From contig NZ_JAQLEM010000001.1 in assembly GCF_028209885.1 (NCBI RefSeq), forward strand, positions 1-64,000: 64,000 bases of DNA, given 5' to 3'. A model generated the notes under the pieces. That model saw nothing but the letters and a program-made list of their open reading frames with translations. It made no database searches and had not been told where the DNA came from. A program made the position numbers and the translations under genes. The stretch comes from Collinsella aerofaciens (GTDB lineage Bacteria > Actinomycetota > Coriobacteriia > Coriobacteriales > Coriobacteriaceae). Shown one piece after another: positions 7,198-17,400 of the stretch. Numbering within the stretch: the stretch's first letter is position 1; every line of letters starts with the position of its first letter.

Positions 7198-8079
7198 CTA
7201 CACCTTCTCGGGGACGTACTTGCCCAAGAGGCCGGCAGGCTTGACGAGCAGGACGATGATCAAAACACCAAAGACGATGGAGTTGGCAAGGCTCGTGGAA
7301 ATGTAAGCCTGCGCCATCGCCTCGATGATGCCGATGAGAATGCCACCGACAAAGGCACCGGGGATGGAGCCGATGCCGCCGAAAACGGCAGCGTCGAAGG
7401 CCTTGATGCCAGGCATGGCGCCCGTGGTGGGCTGCAGGACCGGCGAGTAGGAGCACAGCAGCACGCCGGCGATGGCGGCAAGGGCGGAGCCGATGGCAAA
7501 CGTCATCGAGATGGTGCGGTTGACGTTGATGCCCATGAGCTGAGCGGCGGCTTTGTCCTCGGACACGGCGCGCATGGCTTTGCCCATCTTGGTCTTACCT
7601 GTAAAGAACATCAGGCCGGCCATGATAACCAGGCAGGCGACGATGGTGACGAGCGAGACGGCGCTTACGTTGAACTTGGCCAAGAACTCCGGTACCTGGA
7701 AGGTGACGAGCGAAGTGAAGTTCTTGGGCGTGGCGCCCCACAGAAGCTGCGCGGCGTTCTGCAGGAAGTAAGACACGCCGATGGCCGTGATCAGAACGGC
7801 CAGAGGGCCTGCTTGGCGCAGCGGCTTATAGGCCAGACCCTCGATGAGAACACCGAGAACCGTGCAGACCACACAAGAGAGAACTACAGATGCCCAGCCC
7901 GGGAGGCCGAGATACGACGTGGCACAGAACGAGACATAGGCACCGACCATGATGACGTCGCCGTGAGCGAAGTTGAGCATCTTGGCGATACCGTAGACCA
8001 TGGTGTAGCCCAACGCGATGATGGCGTAGACGCTGCCCATGGACAGGCCGTTGACCAGGTATTGGATAAAGACCGTCAT
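7198..8079 (-). CDS. livH: Branched-chain amino acid ABC transporter, permease LivH
   Basis: 293 aa from ATG 8079, which has AAAGGGGG upstream at workable spacing; the ATG at 8088 is too close to that site and the longer frame to 8172 lacks one. The N-terminus MTVFIQYLVNGLSMGSVYAI and the stretch GYTMVYGIAKMLNFAHGDVI are LivH hallmarks. The later KAMRAVSEDKAAAQLMGI is the ATPase-coupling loop. It is the first gene of livHMGF, separated from livK by a hairpin-rich 139-bp gap that probably sets the higher livK expression. Confidence 0.94.
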   Translation of the reverse strand: MTVFIQYLVNGLSMGSVYAIIALGYTMVYGIAKMLNFAHGDVIMVGAYVSFCATSYLGLPGWASVVLSCVVCTVLGVLIEGLAYKPLRQAGPLAVLITAIGVSYFLQNAAQLLWGATPKNFTSLVTFQVPEFLAKFNVSAVSLVTIVACLVIMAGLMFFTGKTKMGKAMRAVSEDKAAAQLMGINVNRTISMTFAIGSALAAIAGVLLCSYSPVLQPTTGAMPGIKAFDAAVFGGIGSIPGAFVGGILIGIIEAMAQAYISTSLANSIVFGVLIIVLLVKPAGLLGKYVPEKV

Positions 8080-8126
8080 GTTCCACATCCCCCTTTCGAA
8101 TAGGTTTCCAGTTGATGTATGAAACA

Positions 8127-8188
8127 GGGACGTTACATCGTCCCTAGATACCAAGCAAGCAGGGAAGGCCAAAACCTCCCCTGCTTGG
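8127..8188 (-). terminator. Two hairpins between livK and livH (attenuator)
   Basis: AGGGACG/CGTCCCT (8127-8145) and CAAGCAGGGAAGG paired with CCTCCCCTGCTTG (8156-8187) form two adjacent stems in the livK-livH gap. There is no long T-tract. Partial termination here would give more binding protein than membrane complex, as is usual for such operons. Confidence 0.55.
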
Positions 8189-8218
8189 GATCAAAACCGC
8201 TCTATGTAAGGCGGCCTA

Positions 8219-9406
8219 TTAGGCCTGTACGTACTTGCCGTCGGTAATGACGTACGCCGTCGGGTCCTTCTGGACCTGGCCCTTGTCGTTCCAGGAGAGC
8301 TTGCCAGTCAGACCGTCAACAGTAATGTTGCGCATAGCCTCGGGAAGCTTCTCGGCAACCTCGGTGGGGTCGGCGTCGACACCCAGGCCGGCCTCCTTGA
8401 GGGCCTCGACCACCGCATGCACGCCGTCGTAGGCGTCGGCGGCAAACTGGTCGGGGGTATCGCCGTACTTATCTTTGTAAGCGTTGACGAAGTCGGCGTT
8501 CTTCTCGTCGTCGGCGGAGAACGGGGTCATGAGCAGCAGACCCTCGGCAAGAGAGGTGTCGAAGCCCTCAACGCCCAGGATGCCGTCCATGCCGTCGCAG
8601 CCCATCATCTTGACGTCGTAGCCCATGTCCTTGGCGTTCTTGAGCAGGACGGACGCCGGCGTGTAGTAGATCGGCGCAAAGATCATGGTGGCGCCTGCCT
8701 GCTTGGCCTTGGTCAGCTGGTTGGTAAAGCTCGTGGCGGAGTCGTCCTTAAAGGTCTCCTCGTCGACAATCTCGAGCTTGGACTTAGCGGCCTGGGCCTT
8801 AAAGGAATCTGCGATGCCCGAAGAATAGGCGTCGCCGGAGTTATAGAACAGCACGAACTTCTCGTCCGCATACTTCTGCGCCAGGAACTTGGCAGCGTTG
8901 ACACCCTGGTTGGGGTCGGTAAAGCAAACCTGGAAGACGCAATCCTTGCCCTTGGTAACGTCCTCGGAAGACGCGGACGGGGTGATCATGAACGTCTCGG
9001 GGTCGTTACCGCACTCTGCGGCAACGGCGACCGACGCACCCGTGGTGGTCGGACCGACGAGGGCCTGCATGCCCCAGTCGAGCAGGGTGTTGAAGGCGTT
9101 GACGGCCTTCTCGCCATCGGCCTGGTCGTCCTCGGCCTTGCTGACAAGCGGCAGCTCCTTAGTCGAGAAATCCTTGCAGCCAAGCTCGACAGCCTGTGTA
9201 ACGGACTTGCCGTAGGACGCGTTGGCGCCGGTCAGCGGGCCGATGGTGCCGATCTTAAACGAAGCGTCGCCCGACGCGGAACCGCTGTCGCCGCCGTTGG
9301 AGGAGCAGCCAGCTAGAATGGACATCGCCCCCAGACCTGCTGCGCTCGCGATAACGCTCCTGCGATTCATAACAGGGTTCAATGACTTACCGGTGAGGCT
9401 CGACAT
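8219..9406 (-). CDS. livK: Branched-chain amino acid ABC transporter, substrate-binding lipoprotein LivK
   Basis: 395 aa. The signal segment carries a twin-arginine (NRRS, 14-17) and a lipobox LAGC with Cys34, so it is a membrane-tethered lipoprotein, possibly exported by Tat. The mature part has the periplasmic-binding fold of the Liv family: KIGTIGPLTGANASYGKSV, MQALVGPTTTGASVAVA and FAADAYDGVHAV. ATG 9406 has AGAGGAG 6 nt upstream. It is first in the operon. A decayed second copy lies about 270 bp upstream. The ligand is presumed to be Leu/Ile/Val, but related proteins bind other amino acids. Confidence 0.93.
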   Translation of the reverse strand: MSSLTGKSLNPVMNRRSVIASAAGLGAMSILAGCSSNGGDSGSASGDASFKIGTIGPLTGANASYGKSVTQAVELGCKDFSTKELPLVSKAEDDQADGEKAVNAFNTLLDWGMQALVGPTTTGASVAVAAECGNDPETFMITPSASSEDVTKGKDCVFQVCFTDPNQGVNAAKFLAQKYADEKFVLFYNSGDAYSSGIADSFKAQAAKSKLEIVDEETFKDDSATSFTNQLTKAKQAGATMIFAPIYYTPASVLLKNAKDMGYDVKMMGCDGMDGILGVEGFDTSLAEGLLLMTPFSADDEKNADFVNAYKDKYGDTPDQFAADAYDGVHAVVEALKEAGLGVDADPTEVAEKLPEAMRNITVDGLTGKLSWNDKGQVQKDPTAYVITDGKYVQA

Positions 9407-9675
9407 GCGGCTCTCCTCTCAAATCTCGTCGGGTTTCGGTTACCCGACAGGCCATCCTTCGCCGTGTTCGGCGTTCGCAAAATAGTAGACGCTTTAGTTG
9501 AGAAAAGTGGCGATTATTTCAACTTTTCTTTTGTTTTGTCCATTTATCCATATTTGTGCGTATTTCTATCAGTTTATGCAGTTTAGTCACTTTATTGTGT
9601 GAAAGTAATGTTTCTGTTCTGTTACAAGCGTCCTCGCCCTGAATAAAACGGCCCCACCGGTCTCGTTATATGCAC

Positions 9676-9787
9676 TTAGGCGGCGATGTACTTGCCGTCC
9701 TGAATCACATAGGCCGTAGTGGGCTTTTCGACCTGGCCCTTGTCATTCCACGCCGACGAGCGCCTGCATGCCCCAGTCGCACAGGGC
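9676..9787 (-). pseudogene. Relic of a second livK gene
   Basis: The minus strand encodes WNDKGQVEKPTTAYVIQDGK followed by YIAA and a stop, nearly identical to the LivK C-terminus. Directly upstream, in another frame, is CDWGMQALVG, which matches the middle of LivK (LDWGMQALVG). More than 200 intervening codons are missing and the junction is frameshifted. It is therefore a deletion remnant of a duplicated livK. The rest of 9407-9987 is AT-rich upstream sequence for livK and hom with no further gene. Confidence 0.85.
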
Positions 9788-9987
9788 AAACCTTATGGTA
9801 CAAACGTTGACAGTTTGTTACGGAGTTTCGTTTGTAGCGAGCATGTTTCCAATGTTTCCGCAGCGTTTCGGGGGTGCCGTTTTGTGCGGCTCCTGTTGCC
9901 TGGCGAGCACGCGCCCTCGGTTCACGCTAGAATGCACTCAACCTTTAAGCGGTTAATCCATCCATAAGATGCACGAAGGAGCTATCT

Positions 9988-11331
9988 ATGAGCGAACCCC
10001 TGCGCACCGTGAACGTCGGCCTCATCGGTCTGGGAACCGTCGGCGGTGGCGTGGCCCGTCTGATCAAGAGCCACCACGATGAGTACCTGGCAGCCTACGG
10101 CATCGACCTTAAGCTGACCCGCGCCTGCGCGCTTGCTTGGGAGCAGGCCGAGGCAGCCGGTATTGAGCGTGAGGCCTTTACGAGCGACTGGCACGACGTC
10201 GTCACCGACCCCGCCGTCGACATCGTCGTCGAGCTGATCGGCGGCGAGCATCCCGCAACCGAGATCTTTACCACCGCCTTCGAGAACGGCAAGCACGTCG
10301 TCTCTGCCAACAAGGCCCTGCTGGGCCGTCATGTCGAGACGCTCGCCGAGAAGGCGCGCGCATGCGGCGTGCAGATTAAGTGCGAGGCCAGCTGCGGCGG
10401 CGGCATCCCCATCGTGAGCACGCTCGAGCACGACTTGGTGGGCAACAAGGTCCTGACCATCGCCGGCATTCTCAACGGCACCACCAACTACATCCTGTCG
10501 CGCATGGACGCCGAGGGCGCCGATTACGCCGACGTGCTCGCCGACGCCCAGGCCAAGGGCTACGCCGAGGCCGACCCGTCCGCCGACGTCGACGGCTTCG
10601 ACGCCGCCAGCAAGACGGCCATCCTCGCCTCCATCGGCTTTGGCACCCGCGTGACCACCGATGATGTGTACCAGCAGGGTATCCGTACCATCGGCGCCGA
10701 GGACATCGCCCAGGCCCGCGAGCTCGGCTACACCATTAAGCTGCTCGGCATCGCCCGCAACACCGACGCCGGCGTCGACGTTCGCGTGCACCCCACGCTG
10801 ATCCCCGCCGACCACATGCTTGCCAAGGTCAACGGCGCCATGAACGCTGTCTACGTGGTAGGCGACGCCGTGGGCGAGACCATGTTCTACGGTGCCGGCG
10901 CAGGCTCCTTCCCCACCGCGAGCGCCGTCGTTGGCGATATCTTGTCGCTCTCCGAGCAGATCAGCCGCGGCGTGGCTCCGCTGCCCGAGATTGAGCCCTA
11001 TGGTCACAACCTCGCCTTTAAGCCCATGGACGAGCTCCAAACTAAGTACTATGTGCGCCTGAAGGTCGCCGACCGCGTGGGCGCCCTGTCCGAAACGGTC
11101 GACATCTTTGCCAAGCACAACATCTCGATCTCGCTCATCAACCAGGTCGAGGACGGCAAGTCGGGCGTCAGCGATACCTGCTCGGTCATCTTCCTGACGC
11201 ACTGCGCGCTCGAGAAGGACGTCCAGGCTGCCGCCGCCGAGCTTGCCAGCGTCGACTGCGTGGCCGAAGTCGCCAACGTCCTGCGCATCGAGGACGTCGA
11301 GGCCTGGACCGAAGGCGTCATGGCGAACTAG
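9988..11331 (+). CDS. hom: Homoserine dehydrogenase with ACT domain
   Basis: 447 aa. Reduces aspartate semialdehyde to homoserine with NAD(P)H, at the branch to threonine, isoleucine and methionine. The nucleotide-binding loop GLGTVGGG is at residues 14-21. VSANKALLGRH, GGGIPIV and the catalytic-domain signature LNGTTNYIL follow. A C-terminal ACT domain (from about 350, KYYVRLKVADRVGALSETV) fits feedback control by threonine. ATG 9988 has AAGGAG 7 nt upstream. It is a single-gene unit closed by a strong terminator. Confidence 0.95.
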   Translation: MSEPLRTVNVGLIGLGTVGGGVARLIKSHHDEYLAAYGIDLKLTRACALAWEQAEAAGIEREAFTSDWHDVVTDPAVDIVVELIGGEHPATEIFTTAFENGKHVVSANKALLGRHVETLAEKARACGVQIKCEASCGGGIPIVSTLEHDLVGNKVLTIAGILNGTTNYILSRMDAEGADYADVLADAQAKGYAEADPSADVDGFDAASKTAILASIGFGTRVTTDDVYQQGIRTIGAEDIAQARELGYTIKLLGIARNTDAGVDVRVHPTLIPADHMLAKVNGAMNAVYVVGDAVGETMFYGAGAGSFPTASAVVGDILSLSEQISRGVAPLPEIEPYGHNLAFKPMDELQTKYYVRLKVADRVGALSETVDIFAKHNISISLINQVEDGKSGVSDTCSVIFLTHCALEKDVQAAAAELASVDCVAEVANVLRIEDVEAWTEGVMAN

Positions 11332-11361
11332 CCCGATTCTCGGCAAATCAAATAACGCATG

Positions 11362-11397
11362 AGGGGCTCCTATCCGATTGGATGGGAGCCCCTTTTT
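11362..11397 (+). terminator. Intrinsic terminator of hom
   Basis: The stem AGGGGCTCC (11362-11370) pairs with GGGAGCCCCT (11384-11393), with a 13-nt loop, and is followed by TTTTT. Confidence 0.9.
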
Positions 11398-11551
11398 GCT
11401 ACATCCTTTGAGCGAACTGGTCGACTAACGTTTGAACAACTTGACCGTTCGTCAACAACCGTGGATACCGTTTGCCGATATGCGACGGCAGCTGTATTTT
11501 GCCGCCGCTATGCTGTGCGGTGTATGTCCGCCCGCGATGAGAGGAAGCACC

Positions 11552-12301
11552 ATGTTGCTCGAGGGCAAGAAAGCGATCATCACCGGAGGCACGCGCGGTA
11601 TCGGCTATGCGATCGCCTGCCGTTTTATCGAGGAAGGCGCTGCCGTCACCGTCTTTGGCTCGCGCCAGGAGACTGCCGACGCGGCCGTTGAGAAGCTGAC
11701 AGCCGCCTATCCCGACGCCAAGGTCTGGGGCCGTTCCTGCGACCTCACCTCACTCGAGGCCGTGACCGAGGCCTTTACGCAGGCCGCAGCCGACATGGGC
11801 GGTCTCGATACGGTCGTCAACAATGCCGGAATCTCCCAGCGCTCGCCCCTTTTGGACTACACGGCCGAGGAGTTCGCCAAAGTCATGGACCTCAACGTTG
11901 TCGCTGTCTTTAACGGTCACCAGGCGGCCGCCAAGATTATGACCGAGGCCGGCCACGGCGGCACCATCACCACCACGAGCTCGATGGTCGCCAAGTACGG
12001 CCAGCCCTCCGGCGTCGGTTACCCCACGTCCAAGTTTGCCGTCAACGGCATGGTCCAGTCGCTCTCGCGCGAGCTCGCCCCCGTGGGCATCCGCGTCAAC
12101 GCCGTTGCCCCCGGCGTGACCAAGACCGATATGGTCGCCAACCTGCCCGAAGATGTTATTAAGCCCATCATCGCCACTATTCCGCTCGGCCGCATGGGCG
12201 AGCCCGAGGATGTCGCCAACGCCTTCGTTTTCCTAGCGAGCGACATGTCATCCTATGTCACGGGCGCCGTGCTCCCCGTCGACGGAGCCGCCCGCTCCTA
12301 A
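11552..12301 (+). CDS. Short-chain dehydrogenase/reductase (FabG-like)
   Basis: 249 aa from ATG 11552, with GAGAGGAAG 4 nt upstream; an in-frame extension to 11432 lacks a ribosome site. It is a classical SDR: cofactor loop TGGTRGIG (11-18), NNAG (88-91), catalytic Ser in TTTSSMVAKYG (about 141) and YPTSK with Tyr155 and Lys159. The C-terminal SYVTGAVLPVDGA is the usual tetramer-contact end. The closest annotated group is 3-oxoacyl-ACP reductase/glucose-dehydrogenase-like. The gene stands alone, so a role in fatty acid synthesis is not supported. It lacks similarity to the 7-beta-hydroxysteroid dehydrogenase known from Collinsella. The substrate cannot be assigned. Confidence 0.85.
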   Translation: MLLEGKKAIITGGTRGIGYAIACRFIEEGAAVTVFGSRQETADAAVEKLTAAYPDAKVWGRSCDLTSLEAVTEAFTQAAADMGGLDTVVNNAGISQRSPLLDYTAEEFAKVMDLNVVAVFNGHQAAAKIMTEAGHGGTITTTSSMVAKYGQPSGVGYPTSKFAVNGMVQSLSRELAPVGIRVNAVAPGVTKTDMVANLPEDVIKPIIATIPLGRMGEPEDVANAFVFLASDMSSYVTGAVLPVDGAARS

Positions 12302-12345
12302 AGGTCGCAAGCCACGACTTCGAACCTCAACGAGGCCCAACGCAA

Positions 12346-12394
12346 AAGGCGCGCTGCCTGCATCAACCGCAGGCAGCGCGCCTTCTTCTGTTTT
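12346..12394 (+). terminator. Intrinsic terminator of the SDR gene
   Basis: AAGGCGCGCTGCCTGC pairs with GCAGGCAGCGCGCCTT around a short loop, followed by CTTCTGTTTT. Confidence 0.9.
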
Positions 12395-12397
12395 ACC

Positions 12398-12691
12398 GGA
12401 AATCGTATCCCAGTATTCTGGCTCAGAACGGGACGCGGTTTCCCCCAGGACCTCCTTGCGGAAACTGTGTCCCGTTTTAGATGCCGATTCTGGGATGCAG
12501 TTTCCCCCAGAGCCCCTTGCGGAAACCGCATCCCACTCTGAGTGTCCATTCCGGGACACAGTTTCCCAACGGCCCCTGTTTCGGAAACCACATCCCGTTT
12601 CGCGCTTTCAGACCGGGATGCGCTTTCCCGCAGAACGTCGATGCGGAAAATGCATCCCACCCTGAGCGTTCATCCTGGGACGCAGTTTCCC
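12398..12691. repeat. Five tandem 61-62 bp palindromic repeat units
   Basis: Units begin at 12398, 12460, 12521, 12583 and 12645. Each has the form GGAAAnnGnnTCCC, about 17 variable bases, GGGAnnCnnTTTCCC, then a short linker. Each unit can therefore fold into a hairpin with GGGA/TCCC and GGAAA/TTTCC arms. The period is not a multiple of three and open frames shift through it, so it is non-coding. It fills the gap between the SDR terminator and the convergent antiporter gene. Confidence 0.85.
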
Positions 12692-12728
12692 AACGAAGAT
12701 TGGCGCGAAGAAGGCGCGCTGCTATCGA

Positions 12729-14291
12729 CTACTTACCGTCGTCGTCCTGGGCTTCATCGCGCGCGTAGAGCTCCAGCATGCGGCGGCGGTATTCGTGCAC
12801 GGCGAGCTTGGCGCGCTCCAGGCGGCGGCGCTCACGCGGAGTCAGCTTGGACGGGTCGATCTCGTCGCCATAGGTCTTCTCGGCCAGCAAATGAGCGGCG
12901 TCCACGATACGGGCATCGATGTGCCCGCTTGCCGCCTCGGTCGAGAGGCGGTCGGCAATGGAATCAAGGGTAGGTATGCCGTCGAGCGAACGCCCATGTC
13001 CATGCGAGGTCAGCAGCTCGTGCTCGCGTGCGAGCAGGCTCGCCAAATCGTGATGGGCGCGCAAGATGTCGAGCGCATCGGATGGATGCTCGGCAACCTC
13101 TGCCACGGCAGCGACCGGTGCGGCGTCGACCACGCGGTAGAAGAGCTGCGCGAGCAGCGGCATCAAGAACACCGTGATGGCACCGGCGGCAACCATGACC
13201 GACGCAATATCTTGCGACAGCGCGCCCGCGTTGACGGCAACGCTCGTCACGGCAACGATGATCGGAAGCGCCGTGGTGCAGTACAGGGCCACGGTAATGC
13301 GGCCATACGCCGACACATCGCGCGTCGCAGGACAAATGCCCATAGAGACGAGGATGGGCACGGCACGAATAATCAGCAACGCCACGATAAAGCCCGCGAG
13401 CAAGCCCGGGCGCGACGCCACGGCCGTCAGGTCGATCTTTGCGCCCGATACGGTAAAGAACACCGGAATCAAAAAGCCGTAGGCCAGGCCGTCGAGCTTG
13501 GTCTCGAGCGTATGGTTGCCCTCGGGGATGATATAGCGCAGGACAAAGCCGGCGGCAAAAGAACCCAACACGATGTCGAGGTCAAAGATGGCCGAGAACG
13601 CCACGAGCGTGACCAGGATGAGCACCGTCAGACGCACGAAGGTCTGCGACGTGGTATCGGCGCGTTCCTCGACAAACGAAAAGAAGCGGCTGCCGACGCG
13701 CCTGGAACGACTTGGGACCACGGCCAGCAGCACGCAGACCACAGCAAACAGGCCAAGAATCACGAGCGTCTGGATGCCGGTGCGGGCAGACAGCAGCACC
13801 GACATGGCGAGCACGGGACCGAGCTCGCCCCAAGTGCCATACGCGAGAATCGAGTCGCCAACGCGCGTGCCGGTGAGCGAGCGCTCGCGCATGATGGGCA
13901 CAAGCGTGCCGAGCGCCGTCGAAGTGAGGGCGAGCGTCACGGCAATACCGTCGAAATGGCTGACCGAGAACCACGGCGTAAAGCGCACGGCAAGCCAGGC
14001 GATGCCAAACGTAACGGCCCACGTCGCCAAGCCGTAGCGCCCCTCCACACCCGTAATGTTCTTAGGGTCGATCTCAAAGCCGGCAAGCAGGAACAAAAAG
14101 GCCAGACCCAGCTCGGACACCAGCGAGACCTCGGCATCCACATGGATAAGACCGAGCATATGCGGGCCCAGCACCGCGCCGAGCACGAGCAAAAAGACCG
14201 TCTCGGGAACGGGCTTTCCGGGAATCGCCGAAGCGATGAAGGGGCTTGCAAAGGCCACGAGTGCGATGATGGCGAGCGAAACAAATGCCAT
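12729..14291 (-). CDS. Cation/proton antiporter (CPA2, Kef/NapA type)
   Basis: 520 aa. The first 400 residues form a Na+/H+-exchanger domain with about 12 membrane segments. GFLIPVFFTVSGAKIDL and GLAFLFLLAGFEIDP match the conserved half-helices of the CPA2 family. The last 120 residues are soluble, helical and charged; they lack a recognisable Rossmann (TrkA-N) domain, so gating differs from Kef proteins. It probably exchanges Na+ or K+ for H+ across the cytoplasmic membrane in pH or salt balance. ATG 14291 has AAAGG upstream. It is monocistronic and convergent with the SDR gene. Confidence 0.85.
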   Translation of the reverse strand: MAFVSLAIIALVAFASPFIASAIPGKPVPETVFLLVLGAVLGPHMLGLIHVDAEVSLVSELGLAFLFLLAGFEIDPKNITGVEGRYGLATWAVTFGIAWLAVRFTPWFSVSHFDGIAVTLALTSTALGTLVPIMRERSLTGTRVGDSILAYGTWGELGPVLAMSVLLSARTGIQTLVILGLFAVVCVLLAVVPSRSRRVGSRFFSFVEERADTTSQTFVRLTVLILVTLVAFSAIFDLDIVLGSFAAGFVLRYIIPEGNHTLETKLDGLAYGFLIPVFFTVSGAKIDLTAVASRPGLLAGFIVALLIIRAVPILVSMGICPATRDVSAYGRITVALYCTTALPIIVAVTSVAVNAGALSQDIASVMVAAGAITVFLMPLLAQLFYRVVDAAPVAAVAEVAEHPSDALDILRAHHDLASLLAREHELLTSHGHGRSLDGIPTLDSIADRLSTEAASGHIDARIVDAAHLLAEKTYGDEIDPSKLTPRERRRLERAKLAVHEYRRRMLELYARDEAQDDDGK

Positions 14292-14475
14292 GTGATGCCT
14301 TTCTCTTGTTTGCGCTTCACTGTAGCACCCTCGCCGTCCTCAACGCGCCACGAGCTGTCGTATCATAGTGAGGTTTACAAACATGTGGCTCAAGGCGACC
14401 GCGGGGCAGGCCCCGCAAACCGACCGCTGCCGCATACCGTACCGTACGCCCAACCGATCAGGAAGGCAGGAACCA

Positions 14476-17400
14476 ATGGTCTCTCGTATCTACGTGGAGA
14501 AGAAACCCGGGTTCGACGTCGAGGCTCAGCAGCTCAAGGGTGAGCTGACCGAAATTCTCGGCATCAAGGGCATCGAGGCCCTGAGGATCATCAACCGCTA
14601 CGACGTCGAGGGCATCGACGAGGAGCTTTTCCGCTCCTGCGTGCCGACCGTCTTTAGCGAGCCCCAGGTCGATGTGACCTACGACGAGCTCCCCGCAAGC
14701 GATGGCGCCGTCTTTGCCGTCGAATTCCTGCCTGGCCAGTTTGACCAGCGCGCCGACTCCGCCAGCGAGTGCGTGCAGCTCATCAGCCAGGGCGAGCGCC
14801 CCGCCGTGCGCTCCGCCAAGGTCTATATGATCTCGGGCGCTCTGGACGAAGCCGCCATCGAGGCCATCAAGCACTACGTGGTGAACCCCGTCGAGGCGCG
14901 CATCGCCTCGCTCGACCTGCCCGAGACGCTGTACATGGAGACCCCCGAACCCCAGCCCGTCGAGGTGCTCGACGGCTTCCGCGAGCTCGACGAGGCCGGC
15001 CTTGCCGCCTTTATCGCCGATCGCGGCCTTGCCATGGACGAAGCGGATATCGCCTTCTGCCAGCAGTACTTCCGCGATGAGGACCGCGACCCCACCATCA
15101 CCGAGATCCGCGTGATCGACACCTATTGGTCCGATCACTGCCGCCACACCACCTTCGGCACCGTCCTGGACGACGTGACGATCGACGACGCCGTGGTGCA
15201 GCAGGCCTTCGACCGCTACATGGAGATGCGCCACGAGCTCGGTCGCGACGCCAAGCCCGTCTGCCTCATGGACATGGGCACCATCGGCGCCAAGTACCTC
15301 AAGAAGACCGGCGTCATGACCGATGTCGACGAGTCCGAGGAGATCAACGCCTGCACCGTCAAGGTGAAGGTCGATGTCGACGGCGAGGACCAGGACTGGC
15401 TGTTCCTGTTTAAGAACGAGACCCACAACCACCCGACCGAGATCGAGCCCTTCGGCGGTGCCGCCACCTGCGTGGGCGGCGCCATCCGCGACCCGCTCTC
15501 GGGCCGCAGCTACGTGTACCAGGCCATGCGTGTCACCGGCGCCGGCGACCCCACCGTCCCCGTGTCCGAGACGCTCGAGGGCAAGCTGCCGCAGCGCAAG
15601 CTCGTAACCACCGCCGCCGCCGGCTACTCCAGCTACGGCAACCAGATCGGCCTTGCCACCGGCCAGGTCAACGAGCTCTATCACCCCGGTTACGTGGCCA
15701 AGCGCATGGAAGTTGGCGCCGTCGTGGGCGCCACCCCGGCAAACCACGTTCGTCGCGAGTGCCCCGCCCCCACCGACAAGATCATCCTGCTGGGCGGCCG
15801 CACCGGCCGCGATGGCATCGGTGGCGCCACCGGCTCCTCCAAGACCCAGAACACCGAGTCCATCGAGACCTCGGGTGCCGAGGTCCAGAAGGGCAACGCC
15901 CCGGTCGAGCGCAAGCTGCAGCGTCTGTTCCGCCGCGGCGACGCCTGCCGTCTGATCAAGCGCTGCAACGACTTTGGCGCCGGCGGCGTCTCGGTCGCCG
16001 TGGGTGAGCTTGCCGACGGCCTGTATGTCGACCTGGACACCGTGACCAAGAAGTACGACGGCCTGGACGGCACCGAGCTCGCCATCTCCGAGTCCCAGGA
16101 GCGTATGGCCTGCGCCGTCGCCGACGGTGACGTCGAGGAGTTCATGGGCTACGCCGCCGAGGAGAACCTGGAGGCGACCGTTATCGCCGAGGTTACCGCT
16201 GAGCCGCGCATGCGCATGGCCTGGAACGGCGTCGCTATCGTCGACCTGTCCCGCGAGTTCCTCAACTCCAACGGCGCACCCAAGCACCAGGTCGCCCACG
16301 TGTGCGCCCGTAGCGTGTGGCAGCCCAGCTGGGCCGGCACCACGCTCGCCGAGCGCATGACCTCGCTCGTCACCGACCTCAACGTCGCTTCCAACAAGGG
16401 CCTTTCCGAGCGCTTCGACTCCACCATCGGCGCCGCGACCGTGCTCATGCCCTTTGGCGGCAAGACGCAGCTCACCCCCAGCTCGGCCATGGTCGCCAAG
16501 TTCCCCGTGGACGGCGAGACCACCACGGCGAGTGCCATGGCATGGGGCTTCAACCCCTATCTGATAGAGGCCGACCAGTTTGCGGGCGCCTACCTGTCCG
16601 TGGTCGAGTCCATCGCCAAGCTCGTGGCTGCCGGCTTTGAGCACAAGCGCGCCTATCTCTCCTTCCAGGAGTACTTCGAGCGTCTGCGCACCGAGGCCGA
16701 GCGCTGGGGCAAGCCCACGGCAGCCGTCTTGGGCGCCCTTATGGCCCAAGTCGACCTGGGTGCCGGCGCCATCGGCGGCAAGGACTCCATGAGCGGTTCG
16801 TTTGAGGACGAGACCGGCGAGCTCAACGTTCCGCCGACCCTGATCAGCTTCGCCGTCGCCGTGGGCAAGGCCGCCCGCGCCGTCTCGCCCGAGTTCAAGG
16901 GCCTCACGCACCGAGTCGTCCGCATCGCCCCCGCCACCTATGGCGAGGACTACCGTCCCGACGCCCAGCAGCTGCTCGCCGCGTTTGACGCCGTCGAGGC
17001 GCTCACTGCTACCGGCGACGCCCTGGCCGTCTCCACGCCCGGCTACGGCTGCGGCGCCGAGAGCCTCTTTAAGATGTGCGTCGGTAACCAGATCGGTATC
17101 GAGCTTGCCGAGGATGTAGACGTAGAGAGCCTCTTCACCCCGCTCTACGGCAGCTTTATCGTCGAGCTCGCCGAGGACGCCGAGCTGCCCGAGGTCGCCG
17201 ACGGCGTTGTCGTCGAGCCCCTGGGCACCACCGTCGAGGGCTATGTCATCGATACCGGCTCCGAGGTCATCGAGCTCTCCGAGCTCCAGGAGGCCTGGGA
17301 GAGCGGCATCGAGGGCGTCTTTGCCTACCGCAGCGCCGGCGAGACTGCCAAGGTCGAGACCATCGACTTCCGTGCCAAGGATATCCACGTGTACAGCGGC

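Noticed and set aside
5827..8103. Long open frame (758 codons) antisense to livG-livM-livH
   Set aside because: Composition is His/Asp/Gly/Gln-rich without domains; the minus strand encodes well-supported Liv proteins.
11552..12301. Bile-acid hydroxysteroid dehydrogenase
   Set aside because: It is an SDR, but its sequence does not resemble the known Collinsella 7-beta enzyme, and no bile-acid genes are near.
12398..12691. Possible CRISPR array in the 62-bp tandem repeats
   Set aside because: Each unit is itself a palindrome with partly conserved centres; there are no uniform repeats with unique 30-40 bp spacers, and no cas gene is present.
12255..12973. Coding frames through the tandem repeats
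   Set aside because: The repeat period is not a multiple of three, so the translated repeats change frame, and no ribosome site is present.
12795..14543. 582-codon frame antisense to the antiporter
   Set aside because: Low-complexity Arg/Gly/His/Gln sequence with no homology; it overlaps a clear membrane transporter and the purL leader.
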